From Bombus terrestris (lineage: Eukaryota > Arthropoda > Insecta > Hymenoptera > Apidae), in the NCBI RefSeq assembly GCF_910591885.1, contig NC_063279.1, positions 13,144,001-13,208,000 on the forward strand: 64,000 nt of DNA, written 5' to 3'. Below, in pieces: positions 51,231 to 62,021 of this stretch. Position numbers and translations under genes: made by a program. Below the pieces are notes generated by a model. The model saw only the letters and a program-made list of their open reading frames with translations, had not been told where the DNA came from and made no database searches. Position 1 is the stretch's first letter. Each line of letters begins with the position of its first letter.

Positions 51231-54200
51231 AGGTACTGGCACCGCCATCTCTCGGACATCAAATACACCGAGACTGATGGTAGACTTGATCTTGATCCAT
51301 ACTCCTTTTGATCACCTGCATATATCGCATATTTGATCTCCTCATTCCACCAACTGATTCGTAAACTCTACATTAGTTTCAAAATTAAATACGTAATTCT
51401 ATTTTTTTATCTTTCACTTAGTAGTTTAATATTCTTTTTGTTGGTGCACTATATCAGAAAATACGATTCCGAAACATTAGAAACCATCAATTCTAAGAAA
51501 CAATGATATCTTAATATATAACCCGAATGATAGATTTTATAACAATTTTCTAAAAATTTTCTTCGAATATTAAAAATTATATTCGTTTTGTCAAAATCCC
51601 AGGAAGGTGGAAATATAAAGAATGAAGAATCACAGCGAGATTGAAATCAATAATCAAGCCATAGACCTCGTGATAACGAGATACGTAATTCTCATAAACC
51701 ACGTTAACGATAAAGCGAGTTGGATATCCAATAACGCAAACTAGAAGAAACGTATTCTCTGAAGGAAAAGGCGCTATCTTCGAAAATAAGGAATTCATTT
51801 ATATCTATCGAGGAGTCAAGGTGATTTCTCGCGTAGAGTACGCGTTGCCGAAGGATGAAACGGCAGGGGATAAGGGATGAAGAGAAAATGGAGGCCACAT
51901 ACAGTTGCAACTTTGATTCTCTTTCTTGGAAAGACCGATGGGAAGACACGCGATAGGAGAAGCAGAGACAAAAGCGACCGTGTCGGAAGAAGAAAAAAGA
52001 ATTTAGCCAAGCATATAAGAGAGAAAGTGGGCGAAGAAACGAGTATAGTCTATCTTCTCCGAGAGAAAGTGTAGGAAGAGGCTTGCACCGCTCCCACATC
52101 CATTTGTCTCGTTATAGTTTATCGATACGGTGAACGAAACGAGTCGAGTCGATGGCGCGAGAGTGTGCGATGACACTTTAAAACCACTTGAAACTTTCGT
52201 GCTGGACTTGGACAAAACGATCGAGGAAAGGGACCTCTGGGAACAAGAGAACTCTGTCTTTTAAGTGTTGAGAATTTATTGAGAAATAATGGAGCGAGTT
52301 TGTTCGTAGATCATAGGCACCAATAACTCGTCGAGATGGAATTCTCTTCTGGATGTACGAGACCGGAGACTCCTTTTTATATATCCTTTATACCAGGGAA
52401 CCCTTTGAAGTCTAAATTGACCCTCGGTCCGCGACCATTACTAAGATCTTCCATTCTCTTCTTTTCTTCCAGCATTTTCTATGTTCTTCATTTACCTTGA
52501 ACGCCGTTTTCACGTCTCGTCACAATTGTCAAAGACTCACTTTCGAAAATTGTCGGCCACTATCGTCGAAACGCCGTGATAAAGCGATTTTTCTTTCTAT
52601 AAATGGGCTGCGAATGGGATGCGATCAAATGAAAGGCTTTATGAGGGGATCTGATGTGGTTTTTGGTGATCTTATGGTCGAGATTTGAGTTGAGGGAAGG
52701 TACAATCGCATTGTCTAAGTTAAGTCTAAGTTTTTCACAATTCGCAACCTGCTTTAATCTTTTTTCTAATAGCGCGCGATATACATAAACAAAATTTTAT
52801 TAAAAACTCTAAAAATTACTTTTATTAAAAAACTAAAAATTATTAGTTTAAATGTAAAAGAAATAATATTTCTTCGTAATTAAAGAAGCATAATTTTCTA
52901 TGTCAAACGAACCTTTTGGAAAATTCATGTATTTTTTCTATAATAATTGTGTTACCATTCTAACGAACTGACGATGGATTAGTATCATATCATATAAATA
53001 GTGTTAAGAACTTTAGTAAAATCTTTAATTTTAATAATTTAATTGTAATTTTTTAAGTCGTTAAAAATTTCAATATCTTTATAAAACGAGATATAATCCG
53101 AGAATAACGCGAATAACGAGTTGAAAGAATTTCTCTTTCCTTAATATTTACATCGATCCCCTTTAATTATTTCCGCGTAACGAGATTTGCTTACTAATTA
53201 CAAATATCTTTCTTCTGGCAAACAGATCCGCCGTTCGTTATTTTATTCGAGCTCTTTATTTTCCTTTTTAATGTAAACATATCACAGCGTTTATACATTC
53301 GTAACAAACGTTGGAATTCATAACAAGCAACGCTGTTTTCCAGCAAATTCTTTCGTTTCTGAAAAAGAAGTGGCATTTAGAAAAAGTTAAGCATATTTCA
53401 TGTTCTACCTAAGTAATTTTTAATGCATAAATATATTGAAGAAATTTATGAACAAAGAAATTACAACAGGACTGTTCTGAAGCTTCTTAGTTTCTAAAAT
53501 TGACAATTCTTACAAATTTGAAATGATCAAAGAAAAATAGTCATTGAAAAAATATATTGAATGACGTGAAGATTATTTTGATTAAATGTAAGATTTTTTT
53601 GAGAAACTATGTGCAATGAATGTTTTATTGTATAAAACGTTATTTAATAATACATCGACCTAATATTATTTAGAGTATAATAATTAATATTAGAGTAGTT
53701 AATATTAGAGTAAGATGGTGACAGCTTCTAAGGGTTAAAAGGTGTTGCTTCGAGTATTTCAATGAAACTTGGATGAAATAAGCGAGAGTAACGCTGATTT
53801 CATGACGAAACACAATCGATTGGATATTCATCGCGACAATACGCGATTTCCTAAATCGATCTATCGCCATAGGTGGACGCAGTTGCAAAGTCACACGGTC
53901 GTAATTACAGTCGGCATTGTCATAGACGATGCAGCTGCGGTTAATTAGACAAATACAAATGAACTTTATTGACAGTCATCGAAACGGTGGTAAAGTGAGA
54001 TGCGTAACAATCTGAAAGTGATTACGACTAGCATTAACCTTTCACAATGGCCGGTTTAATGACGTTACTCGCGTTTTGTTGCTTTTAATCGTTAGAAAAT
54101 GAGCTTCAAGTAAATGACGTAATATATTATACATATGTTATATATAGAATGAGAAGGAATTTTCCGATATTTGTTGCATATTTAAAAAATATAGAATAGA

Positions 54201-54440
54201 AAGACTTTTCGAATTTCCAGGGTAATTTCGTACTGGAACAGGACACTAACGCCACGATTTTCAAACACCGTAAAACTACTGCGATAAAATTTCACTTATC
54301 GCCTATTATTATCTTTAAAACACTTCTAAAGCCTGAGAAAAAATGCCTTAAAAGAAGATCTTGATGTTTCATTTCATCTTTCAGATCAAAAGCAAACACA
54401 AAAGGGATCTCTTAATCCCGGAACGAACTGCAATGATTTT
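51231..54440. other. Non-coding, nothing supported
   Basis: A CpG-rich patch at 51800-52260 has opposing frames, one Arg/Lys-rich and the other hydrophobic. AT-rich from 52700. Confidence 0.3.
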
Positions 54441-55080
54441 CACGCGTTAGTCAGTACATCTGCGCTCAGTCGTCGGTAAATTAGCATGGAAAAACGCGAA
54501 ATCCCACGGGGAAACTCTCCGGGGAAACAATTCGTTGCGAAAACACGGCGGCTGGCTTAATCGCGTCTTAACGAAACTGCCGGTACACAAATCGATTCCC
54601 TTCGAGGAGGCTTGCCGCTCGACAGGGGGTTGCAATGGAGGGGCAGAAAAACGTAAGTGCACCCTTCTCATCGCGCAGATTCCAATTTGCCGAGCGGCTC
54701 GGGACACGTACGCCGGAGGGGCCGTTATTTCTAATAGGAGATTTTCAAAAGTTGCATCCGCAACCCTCCTCGTTAAGGGGTCAGTAATTGCACGCTAGAA
54801 ACGTGCTAAGATGCTGCTCGCCTGCGAGGATAGGCAGACTCTACGAGAGAGTCGTGACGGCTCCTTGCAACGTGGAAAACGGTTCGATGGATAGAAAGAA
54901 GAAAAGAGAGGGAAAAAAGAACGTTATCACTGGAGATCACGCTAATCTAACGCCTACATCCCCTTTCACAAGTGTGCAGCCCCTCGACTTGATCCGACTT
55001 GACTTTTTGTAACGACTTCTCTTTCTCACCCCCTCAGTACAGTCCCATTCCCCTTTCTTCTTTCGTGCCTTCGTTTTCCT
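54440..55080. other. GC-rich block with a weak first-exon-like site
   Basis: ATG at 54635 encodes MEGQKN before GTAAGT at 54653. Overlapping frames on both strands. No acceptor or partner exon recognised. Confidence 0.2.
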
Positions 55081-56078
55081 CCAGGAACACCGGTAGCGAT
55101 GGCATTAAGTATTTCGCAAGTAGATTCGAACAGTGAGATTACGTGCGAAGCTCTTATACTCTGTATGAAAACCACGGATGAGAAATACGATGAAATATGA
55201 TGAATATTTTTGGCCTTTTATCGAAAAGCGATTTTAAAATTCAATAGACACGTTGTCAAGCGATTTCTAAAATTGTTGAAACTGTCTGTGCATCTCGTAA
55301 CGCGCTCGTTCACGTTTAAGTAACATTAATGACGTTAGTTATATAGTCTATTATTAATTAAATTAGATTAATGCAGCGATCAAATAAATATTATTCGTTT
55401 CTGATTCGCGGATGTTCCGTGCGTTTTTGCATTTTGAAATTTCGCATAAAAATATCTGATTCGCATGAAGTACATAAAACTTTGCAGTCTACTTACTCCA
55501 GTCCTATGAAACGGATTTTGATTATTGGATCTGATTCGGATTTCTACGTATATATTGAACTTGATCCCATCGCTAAATTCTAGCTGTTCCTGGATGAGCC
55601 AGGGTTTTTCTGTTCGATTCGTGGCAACGAGACGATTCATCCCCGTAATTATCCGATAAGCGGAAGAGAACGCCCCGTTATCCAATGGACTGTTGATACA
55701 TAGGATGATCTTCGAGAAGGTTTCCAATTACAACGCGGGATGAGAGAAGAGTGGCCCAGTTCCTTCGTTTTCACCTTCGTCTTCGATCCCTGCCTCGTTA
55801 CAACCAGATCACTTTCTTTCCATCCCATGCGTGCAGTCCATTCTAATGGGAATTGTGGGACACGTGATTTGACCCTTCCGACTTACGATGAATGAAATGT
55901 ACGATTGTATCGATCAGTTCGATTTCTGAGATCTTTAAACTACACGTATAGTAACGTGTAACAACATTATAGAATTTGAAGTCTTCAGAAAATTTTTCTA
56001 ATAAAATTGCCTAGAATCTTTCTTTTCTTGTGATCACATATTCATTTCTGAAATTTCCAAATATTAGCCCTTCCCACG
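55081..56078. other. Non-coding, nothing recognised
   Basis: Opposing frames at 55371-55727 shadow each other. The SDR-cluster repeats start just beyond. Confidence 0.35.
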
Positions 56079-56082
56079 TTAA

Positions 56083-56792
56083 CATTTTGACTGCCGAAAA
56101 CACATGTTTCGCTCAGAACGTCACGTTAATATTTATATCATTCGAAGCATATAACGGCAAAATAATAATAAATTGATAATGACAACATTCTTCCCCAATG
56201 GACTGTTTATCTTATTGCTGGTCACGGGTCATCACTGTGGCACTTTGGTAACAGTTAATAGCGACATATTATAACGAGGCTTCGTTAATTTCAACAAATC
56301 ATTCGCATTCGTTATTTCGTCGTAAGCAAAACGTCCAGAATATATTGTTGAAATGTGTAGAAGATATTAGTAAACAGTACTCGTTCATTCTATATATAAT
56401 AGTAAGGTATGTGCGCACTTTTAACTTCAATTATATGATTATAAACCAGCATTTACGATAATTTTCTAAGGTGTGTTTATAATAATATTCGTAGATTACC
56501 CCTCAAAGATATGAATGCAAACACAGTGCATCGTTAGATGCACAATTTGTTCTCATTCTTTTTTTTTTTTTTTTTATTGATGTTCTAATAAAAATGTTTA
56601 ATTGTTCAATGGGGGATATTTTGTTTCAAAGTATCTTCTATTTATCGATTATAATCAAAATGCCCTAACTGTCAATTTTCATAGAATTTTTACAATTGTA
56701 AGAAGTTTAAGCGCTCCGGTCACCAATGACCACCGTGGCGTCACACAAGAAACCGTGGCAGGTCATATATGACCGACGTGGCAGTCAAAGTG
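56083..56792. mobile_element. TTAA-flanked MITE with short inverted ends (piggyBac-type), 710 bp
   Basis: The left end is cattttgactgcc at 56083-56095. The right end is ggcagtcaaagtg at 56780-56792, its inverted repeat with one mismatch. Both sides are bounded by TTAA (56079-56082 and 56793-56796), the target preference of piggyBac elements. It holds no transposase ORF. An internal poly-T run lies near 56561-56577. Confidence 0.65.
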
Positions 56793-56933
56793 TTAATGAT
56801 GATTATACAGAGTTATATATCTCTTGTAGGTAATATTTCAACATTATATGTATCGCATAATAAAACATTCATTGTGGCACCACCGCCAAATCTTGTCAAA
56901 CTGGCGTAGCATTCGACGTGTTAATATAATATT

Positions 56934-57740
56934 AGGCTGGTCTACATTAAATGAAACTTGAAATCCATCTAGTTTCTTCGATATATAAGTATAAATATAA
57001 AGTAATTTTCTTGTTGTTCAATGTACTTTTGTTCGACCGTATTCGCGGGGAGACGCGTTCGCAGTATAACGCATCAACGACAGTCGCAATTTCTCATCTC
57101 GATACGATAATCGATGCCACGAATCAGCCGATTGCCTATTTCGGTTAAAATAATAGGGGTGGTTTGAATGATATTCGCACTGAGTTAATAATTAAAATAT
57201 CGCTTAACACTGAGTTATCAATTAAAATATCACTATTTGTTTCCAACAATCTTTGAAGAATATAAATGTCTACGAATGTTATGTGTGATAAATGTAGAAA
57301 GTGTTTTTAGCGAAGCGTTATTCGGTGACGATGATGTCGGGAAGGAAAACTGGTGATGGGTTGTCGCCGCCCTCCACCGAAGGTCACTCGTCGGTGGAAG
57401 CAACAATCGAGTAGCTCTTATACCATATTTCACCGTAATGAGTAATAACTCTAAGGAGTGTCCCAATTTTCAGTATGTATTGTATAAATTAATGGCCTCG
57501 ACAGTAACAGAAATTTTAAATCTTGAGCAATTCAGGGTTCCTTGAGGGTTTGTACAAATACGTCTAAACAGCTGTTTGAATGGAATAGAACATATAAATA
57601 GTAGGCTTACGAGACGTAATATTTTCATTAGTACATGCATTTCCAAGTGTATTCTCAAACTTGTTTTAAATATATATATATATACACACAAAACTCTGTA
57701 TATTATTAAAAACGAAACGGTACCTTTCGTAATAAAAATC
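56934..57740. repeat. Duplicated flanking segment Y, copy 1
   Basis: It aligns along its length with 60271-61200. Shared stretches include gttcaatgtacttttgttcg, aataggggtggtttgaatga and acgaaacggtacct. It begins with ttaggctggtctac, mariner-like, but no matching inverted terminal repeat was seen at the other end. No SDR exon was found in it on either strand. Confidence 0.75.
57178..57234. repeat. Two-unit version of the Y-segment minisatellite
   Basis: Two units of cactgagttaataattaaaa type, matching the five-unit tract at 60519-60660. Confidence 0.75.
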
Positions 57741-57899
57741 GTATTACTTTAAGTTGATTCTTGTTAGAGCTTCGAGAAAGTAATAATTTCAAAACGATTG
57801 AAATAAATTATATAATTCTATCATTCACAGTAAATAGGCTGCAGGTAACAACAAAAAACATTAAGTATTGCAAACTTAAACACTATTTATTATTAGATA

Positions 57900-58229
57900 A
57901 TATCGAATACATACTTATACAAAGATATAAAACTATATTCTCTCGATTTAGCCACGGGTACTCGCCATTTGATCACGAATTGTATCCATTCGATCACACA
58001 TATTTGCCATTCATCCACGGATACTTGCCGTGGATAAATGGATACTCGTGGTTGATCCACGCATACTCGCCATTCATCCACGCGTACTCGCCATTCATCC
58101 ACGCGTACTCGCCATTCATCCACGCGTACTCGCCATTCGTCCATGGATTTTCGTTGTTCTCGAAATTTGTCCAAGAATCATCGTAATTTATCGCAAAACT
58201 CTCGCCATTTATACATCCACGTATATATC

Positions 58230-58235
<6 letters not shown>
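57900..58235 (-). pseudogene. SDR-family copy A: fragment of the last exon, mostly 21-bp array
   Basis: Minus-strand reading begins near SWTNFENNENPWTNGEY, which aligns with HNSWTNN in the copy B tract. It runs through repeated AWMNGEY heptads and ends in PWLNRENIVLYL, which aligns with NGENIRIDM of copy C. In this frame there are TGA stops at 57994-57996 and 57973-57975. No catalytic exon precedes it. A TA microsatellite (58228-58276) marks the truncated edge, beyond which copy B flanking DNA starts. It is a relic, or at most a short 3' exon. Confidence 0.65.
58060..58143 (-). repeat. Four near-identical 21-bp units (WMNGEYA)
   Basis: Four consecutive 21-bp units of the type cgcgtactcgccattcatcca (plus strand) begin at 58060, 58081, 58102 and 58123. 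The middle two are identical and the outer two differ by one base each. Decayed units extend the array to about 57953-58235. The homogeneity indicates recent slippage or unequal exchange. Confidence 0.9.
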
Positions 58236-58270
<35 letters not shown>

Positions 58271-58276
58271 TAATAA
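58228..58276. repeat. AT microsatellite
   Basis: Long run of alternating A and T between the copy A array and the flank of copy B. Confidence 0.9.
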
Positions 58277-58560
58277 ATCGTATTATTTTAAATTGATTTC
58301 TGTTGAAGATCCAAAAAAGTAATAATTTCAAAACGAATGAAATTAAATTAACTAATTTGATAATTCACAGTAAATAGACTCCTAAATAACAACAAATAAC
58401 TCCAAGTATTCAACAATTAAGTACTATTTTATGTTAGGTAATGTCGGATATATATTTGTAAAAGGATTTATTGCAAAAGAGAGATATGTATTTTATAGGA
58501 TTGTCCTGCATGTAAATACGTATGCTTATTTTTTCAGTACGTATACGTATACTTATTATT
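58270..58560 (-). other. 3' flank of SDR copy B (duplicated)
   Basis: It is homologous to 61185-61489 downstream of copy C and to 57720-57900 downstream of copy A. It shares aagtaataatttcaaaacga and attcacagtaaatag. It contains the polyadenylation signal and no other feature. Confidence 0.7.
58467..58472 (-). terminator. AATAAA polyadenylation signal of copy B
   Basis: AATAAA on the minus strand, about 90 bp past the stop of copy B. The same signal in the same surrounding sequence follows copy C at 61397-61402. Confidence 0.4.
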
Positions 58561-60092
58561 TCAGTTGCCAGTGTGTTTCTGCATATATTCAGCACTATAA
58601 ATGCTTAGTGGATCTTCTGCCCGATGGTACCAGTAGCTTAAATCTATAACTGTATTCTTACCAATTGGCCACGGATACTCACCATTTGGATGCGGATCCT
58701 TGACATCGGACGAGCATGGATTCTCGCCATTTAACGACAGATTCCTGTCACTTACCAAAGTTCTCTGGTTATTTGTCCAAGAATTGTGGTAATTTATATC
58801 ATTATTCTTATCATTCACACACGAATTCTGGGGATTTGTCAAATTGTCGAAATTTGTGCGCGAATGTTCCCCATGTGACTGCGAATTGCCACTATTCGAC
58901 CTCACATACTTGCCATTCATTCTCGGATATTTATCATTCGTCCGCGCATGCTCATCATTCGTCCGCGGATACTCATCATTCCACGACGAATTCGCGTCAC
59001 TTGACCACGGATTTAAGCTACTTTTCGACGAATTTACTCCCCTCCTCCAGAAATTCACTCCAGATCTCCATTCGCTCATACCAGCTGTCAGCTCATTTAT
59101 TTCCGTTATCGAGGAATCCTGGAAGTATGATGGAATCCAATGAGGGGCTTCTTCGTCTTCGGTTTTACTGCGTTTTAAAGCATTTATCGCGCTGCCCCAC
59201 AGCTTTGTTTCTTTATTTTTTTCCAGAGCTAAATGTGAACAAAGATTTCAGTGATTTTATTGTACATTATTTACGAACAGACATTTAAACCATGACGGTT
59301 TATTAATGAACAAAGACTCCAATGAAAATTATTATAGGATAACATATTAATGACGTGCATCATCGAATTGAAACAAAACAAAAATGCGCGATATGAATGT
59401 TATGAATGGTTTATTAAAAGCCATTACATTCTTGTTAGAGAATGATAAACTCGTACTTTGTACGACACAATGATTGACCCGAACTACTGATGATTTGTGT
59501 TAATATATTGATAGCAACAAATATACATCTAAATACACATAATCGTGAAAAACTGTAAATATTTATGCATTTATTCTGCATACAGAATATGCACATATAC
59601 ACATGCTTTTTTTATTGCACGTATAAAAGTAAAAATTATTAAACATTCGCAGTCTAATCGTAATACTAACATACCTGTCATAGGGTTTTCTCTGGGAAAG
59701 GTGAAGCGTGAAAGAATACGTGCTCCTAGCTCCGCTGGATCTGTAGGATCCACCACGTTGTTCTCCACGGGTCCCCAGGCGCCATCAGGATCTGAATCAG
59801 GTGGTGGAGCGCCTGGCATCGTGTCCGAACTGTCTGGCATTATTGTTTGTTTATTAAAAGTTGGGTCGTTCTTCGCCATCAAGTCGACCACTAAGCGCGT
59901 TACGTTAAATAAACTCCACACGTTAGTTTCGAAAACGAATCTATACAGGTCAGCAGAATGTGGCTTCTTATTCTTGAAATCGCAGATATTTTCGTAGCCA
60001 ACAACACCAGCAGAATTAATTAGTACGTTCACGCCACCGAATTTCGCCTTCGCACATTCGATGCTCTCTAATACGTTCTTGTCGAACTTTAC
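58561..60092 (-). CDS. SDR-family gene copy B (3' two exons), active site lost, heptapeptide-repeat C-terminus
   Basis: Two minus-strand exons: 60092-59675 (acceptor tttttag, donor ACAG/GTATGT) and 59228-58561 (acceptor cacatttag, TGA-free to a stop at 58561). The first exon ends in phase 1 and the second completes the codon, so 361 codons stay open. Exon 1 shows the SDR block KFGGVNVLINSAG and ETNVWSLFNVTRLV, which matches the HSD17B10/scully family (mitochondrial NAD-dependent 3-hydroxyacyl-CoA/17-beta-hydroxysteroid dehydrogenase). Where copy C has YGAMK, copy B reads DGAWG in a Pro/Asp-rich stretch, so the catalytic Tyr and Lys are absent. The last exon starts like copy C (ALEKNKETKLW, then EEAPHWI for EEVAHLI). 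It then carries 154 codons of heptapeptide repeat and resumes the SDR end (IGKNTVIDLSYWY). No N-terminal exon with a GxxxGxG motif was found. It could be a diverged gene or a pseudogene that happens to stay open. Confidence 0.6.
58654..59115 (-). repeat. In-frame 21-bp (7-codon) repeat tract inside copy B last exon
   Basis: The tract is 462 bp, which is exactly 22 units of 7 codons. Aligned against copy C it replaces a single heptapeptide, PLINGEN. Units read on the minus strand include PRTNDEH, ARTNDKY, PRMNGKY, SRTNFDN, PHPNGEY and PWPIGKN, with a register slip of one residue around units 14-20. The units are diverged, so this array is older than the one in copy A. Because 21 is a multiple of 3, all frames of the array stay fairly open, which explains the long plus-strand shadow frames over it. 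Confidence 0.85.
59229..59674 (-). other. Intron between the two exons of SDR copy B
   Basis: It is a 446 bp intron, starting GTATGTTAG and ending CACATTTAG on the minus strand. The homologous intron of copy C is 762 bp, or about 435 bp after removing the 327 bp added by a retrotransposon and its target duplication. Intron position and phase are therefore conserved between the copies. Confidence 0.6.
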
Positions 60093-60270
60093 CTAAAAAG
60101 TTAAAAAGTATCATACAATTATTCATTATGAAAACATCACGTATTATTGTTAATTCAGAGTTTCGTTAAAATATGAAAATTTTACAATGTGAAATTTCTA
60201 TCGGATTACTTGTATCTTTATCGTTTTGTCGTCTTGTTAATTATTATTTTATAGAGACATTAATATTATA

Positions 60271-61200
60271 TTAGGTTGATTTACATCAAATAAAATTCGA
60301 AATTCACGTAGTTTCTTCCGATATAGAAGTATAAATGTAAACTACTTTCCTTCTTATTCAATGTACTTTTGTTCGACGGTATTCACGGGGAAATGCGTTC
60401 GCGGTATAACGCGTCAAGGAAGGTGGTAAGTCATCTCGTCTCTATAAGATAATCGACGCCACGAATCAACTAATCACCTATTTGAGTTAAGATAATAGGG
60501 GTGGTTTGAATGATACTCAGACTGAATTAACAATTAAAATATCACTTAACACTGAGTCAACAATTGAAATATCAACACTGAATTAACAACTAAAATATCA
60601 CTTAACACTGAGTTAACAATTAAAATATCAACACTGAGTTACCAATTAAAATATCACTATTTCCAACGCCTCCTGATTGCTACAAGTGTTACGAGTGTTG
60701 CGAATGACAAGTGTAAAAGTGTTCTTACAGAACAACGGAAACCAAGTGAATCTTAACCGAAGAATCTTTGTTAAATAACGTTCAGGTAAATGATGTCGAG
60801 CTTTTAATAACTGTCGCCCCCACCATCGGTCCCTTTCAGGGTGGAATACCGTACAGAGAAAAGACCACTTATCCCATGCTTTAGAGCAATGTAAATTTTA
60901 CGTACGTATTGTATAAATTAAAGATCTCTGCAATAAGAAAAGTCTCTAATTCTTACGGTTTATGAGCAATAAAGCAGTTCCTTAGCAATAATGTAGGTCT
61001 AAGCAAATACAATGAAATAGTCGTCGACTTCCTCGGCTGAAAGATGGATTAGGTTATATGGTCAGGTCAAGGGACTTAATATTTTCATTGTTGTATGCAT
61101 TTCCAAGTATACTTTAAGACTTCTTTTGAATATGTATATTACATATATATATATACACAAAATTCTTTAGATTGTTAAAAACGAAACGGTACCTATCGTA
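60271..61200. repeat. Duplicated flanking segment Y, copy 2
   Basis: It is homologous to 56934-57740 and lies between the upstream edge of copy B and the 3' end of copy C on the minus strand. This is where missing 5' exons of copy B would have to be. I see no GxxxGxG-encoding sequence here. An internal minisatellite is longer than in copy 1. Confidence 0.75.
60519..60660. repeat. Minisatellite of about 25-30 bp, five units
   Basis: Units contain actgagttaacaattaaaat followed by atcacttaac or atcaac. Lengths alternate between about 30 and 25 bp. The orthologous place in the other Y copy (57178-57234) has only two units. Confidence 0.8.
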
Positions 61201-61396
61201 ATAAAAATCACATTACTTTAAGTTGATCCTTGTTGAACCTACAAAAAAGTAATAATTTCAAAACGAATCAAATTAAATTAAGTAATTCGATAATTCACAG
61301 TAAATAGACTCCTAAATAACAACAAATAACTCTAAGTTTTCAACAATTAAGTATTGTTTTGTATTAGATAACGTCGAATATATATTTGTAAAAGGA

Positions 61397-61422
61397 TTTA
61401 TTGCAACAGAGAGATATTTATT
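61397..61422 (-). terminator. Two AATAAA polyadenylation signals of copy C
   Basis: AATAAA occurs at 61417-61422 and at 61397-61402 on the minus strand, about 70 and 90 bp past the stop of copy C. The second is conserved in copy B. Confidence 0.35.
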
Positions 61423-61555
61423 TTACACGACTGTCCTACATGTAAATACATATGCTTATGTTTGATTCCCATTGAATATTTTCATAGATTTAATATTTTG
61501 AATGTCCTTGTGAATATCCTTCTTGATTGTACCTGTAGCCCATATCTATACGTAT

Positions 61556-61576
61556 ATTCTCGCCATTAATCAATGG
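61556..61576 (-). other. Single ancestral heptapeptide unit (PLINGEN) in copy C
   Basis: These 21 bp encode PLINGEN at the place where copy B carries 22 heptads and where copy A carries near-identical 21-bp units. This is the probable seed of the expansions. Confidence 0.7.
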
Positions 61577-61683
61577 ATCTTCGATGCATGCTTGAATCAA
61601 ATGAGCGACTTCCTCACAGGTTCCGTAGAGCTTTGGTGTGAGTTTCATTGCGATCCACCGCTTTCTTTCCCCTTCTTTTTGTA

Positions 61684-62021
61684 GAGCTAAATGTTTTTTT
61701 TTTTTTTTTTAATTTATTTATTAAAATTCACAATTTGTCCAATTTGGACATTTGGTGGAATTTTTTAACGGTTAAATTAGCATGTTGGTGGCTACCCCCA
61801 GTGGGGTACCATCCTCGTGTTTCTTAGGTTATGTCCTTTATAAGGTCTGCTGGGTGCTTCCTTTTTAGTCTTCTGTCCATATTTGTGATTTTGTATGTTT
61901 CCGCAGCTAGCCGGTTTATGTGTGTTGCTATTCTTAATTTGTATTTCTCGGAGTATCTGTTGATTTCTTCCTTGACCGTTGGCATTCCCAGGTCCCTTCG
62001 TATATCTTCGGAGCTAAATGT
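61684..62021. repeat. Target-site duplication flanking the retrotransposon
   Basis: Direct repeats of gagctaaatgt lie at 61684-61694 and 62011-62021. On the minus strand the duplicated bases read acatttag/ctc, so the target was the 3' splice site of the last SDR exon. Confidence 0.85.
61695..62010 (-). mobile_element. 5'-truncated jockey-like non-LTR retrotransposon
   Basis: The minus strand encodes the carboxy end of a jockey-clade reverse transcriptase ORF: DLGMPTVKEEINRYSEKY, later RRLKRKHPADL, stop at 61824. A 3' UTR follows, ending in AATAAATAAATT and a poly-A run (poly-T at 61694-61710 on the plus strand). The 11-bp target-site duplication gagctaaatgt is present at 61684-61694 and 62011-62021. 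Only about 316 bp are present, typical of 5' truncation during target-primed reverse transcription. It lies in the last intron of SDR copy C, same strand. Confidence 0.85.

Noticed and set aside
58060..58143. CRISPR-like direct repeats
   Set aside because: Units are contiguous with no spacers, the genome is eukaryotic, and the unit is explained by the SDR exon.
57761..58186. 141-codon plus-strand frame with repeated HAYSPFI units
   Set aside because: It is antisense to the copy A heptad array, and there is no homology in this orientation.
58716..59288. 190-codon plus-strand frame with His/Ser/Thr-rich repeats
   Set aside because: It is the antisense of the 21-bp tract and last exon of SDR copy B. 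A period divisible by three keeps opposite frames open. The SDR homology and splice sites are on the minus strand.
59571..59674. Read-through of the SDR copy B frame past 59675 (ending in VLRLDCECLIIF)
   Set aside because: The frame runs into the intron. The consensus donor ACAG/GTATGT and the matching donor in copy C mark the exon end at 59675, and the true C-terminal exon is at 59228-58561.
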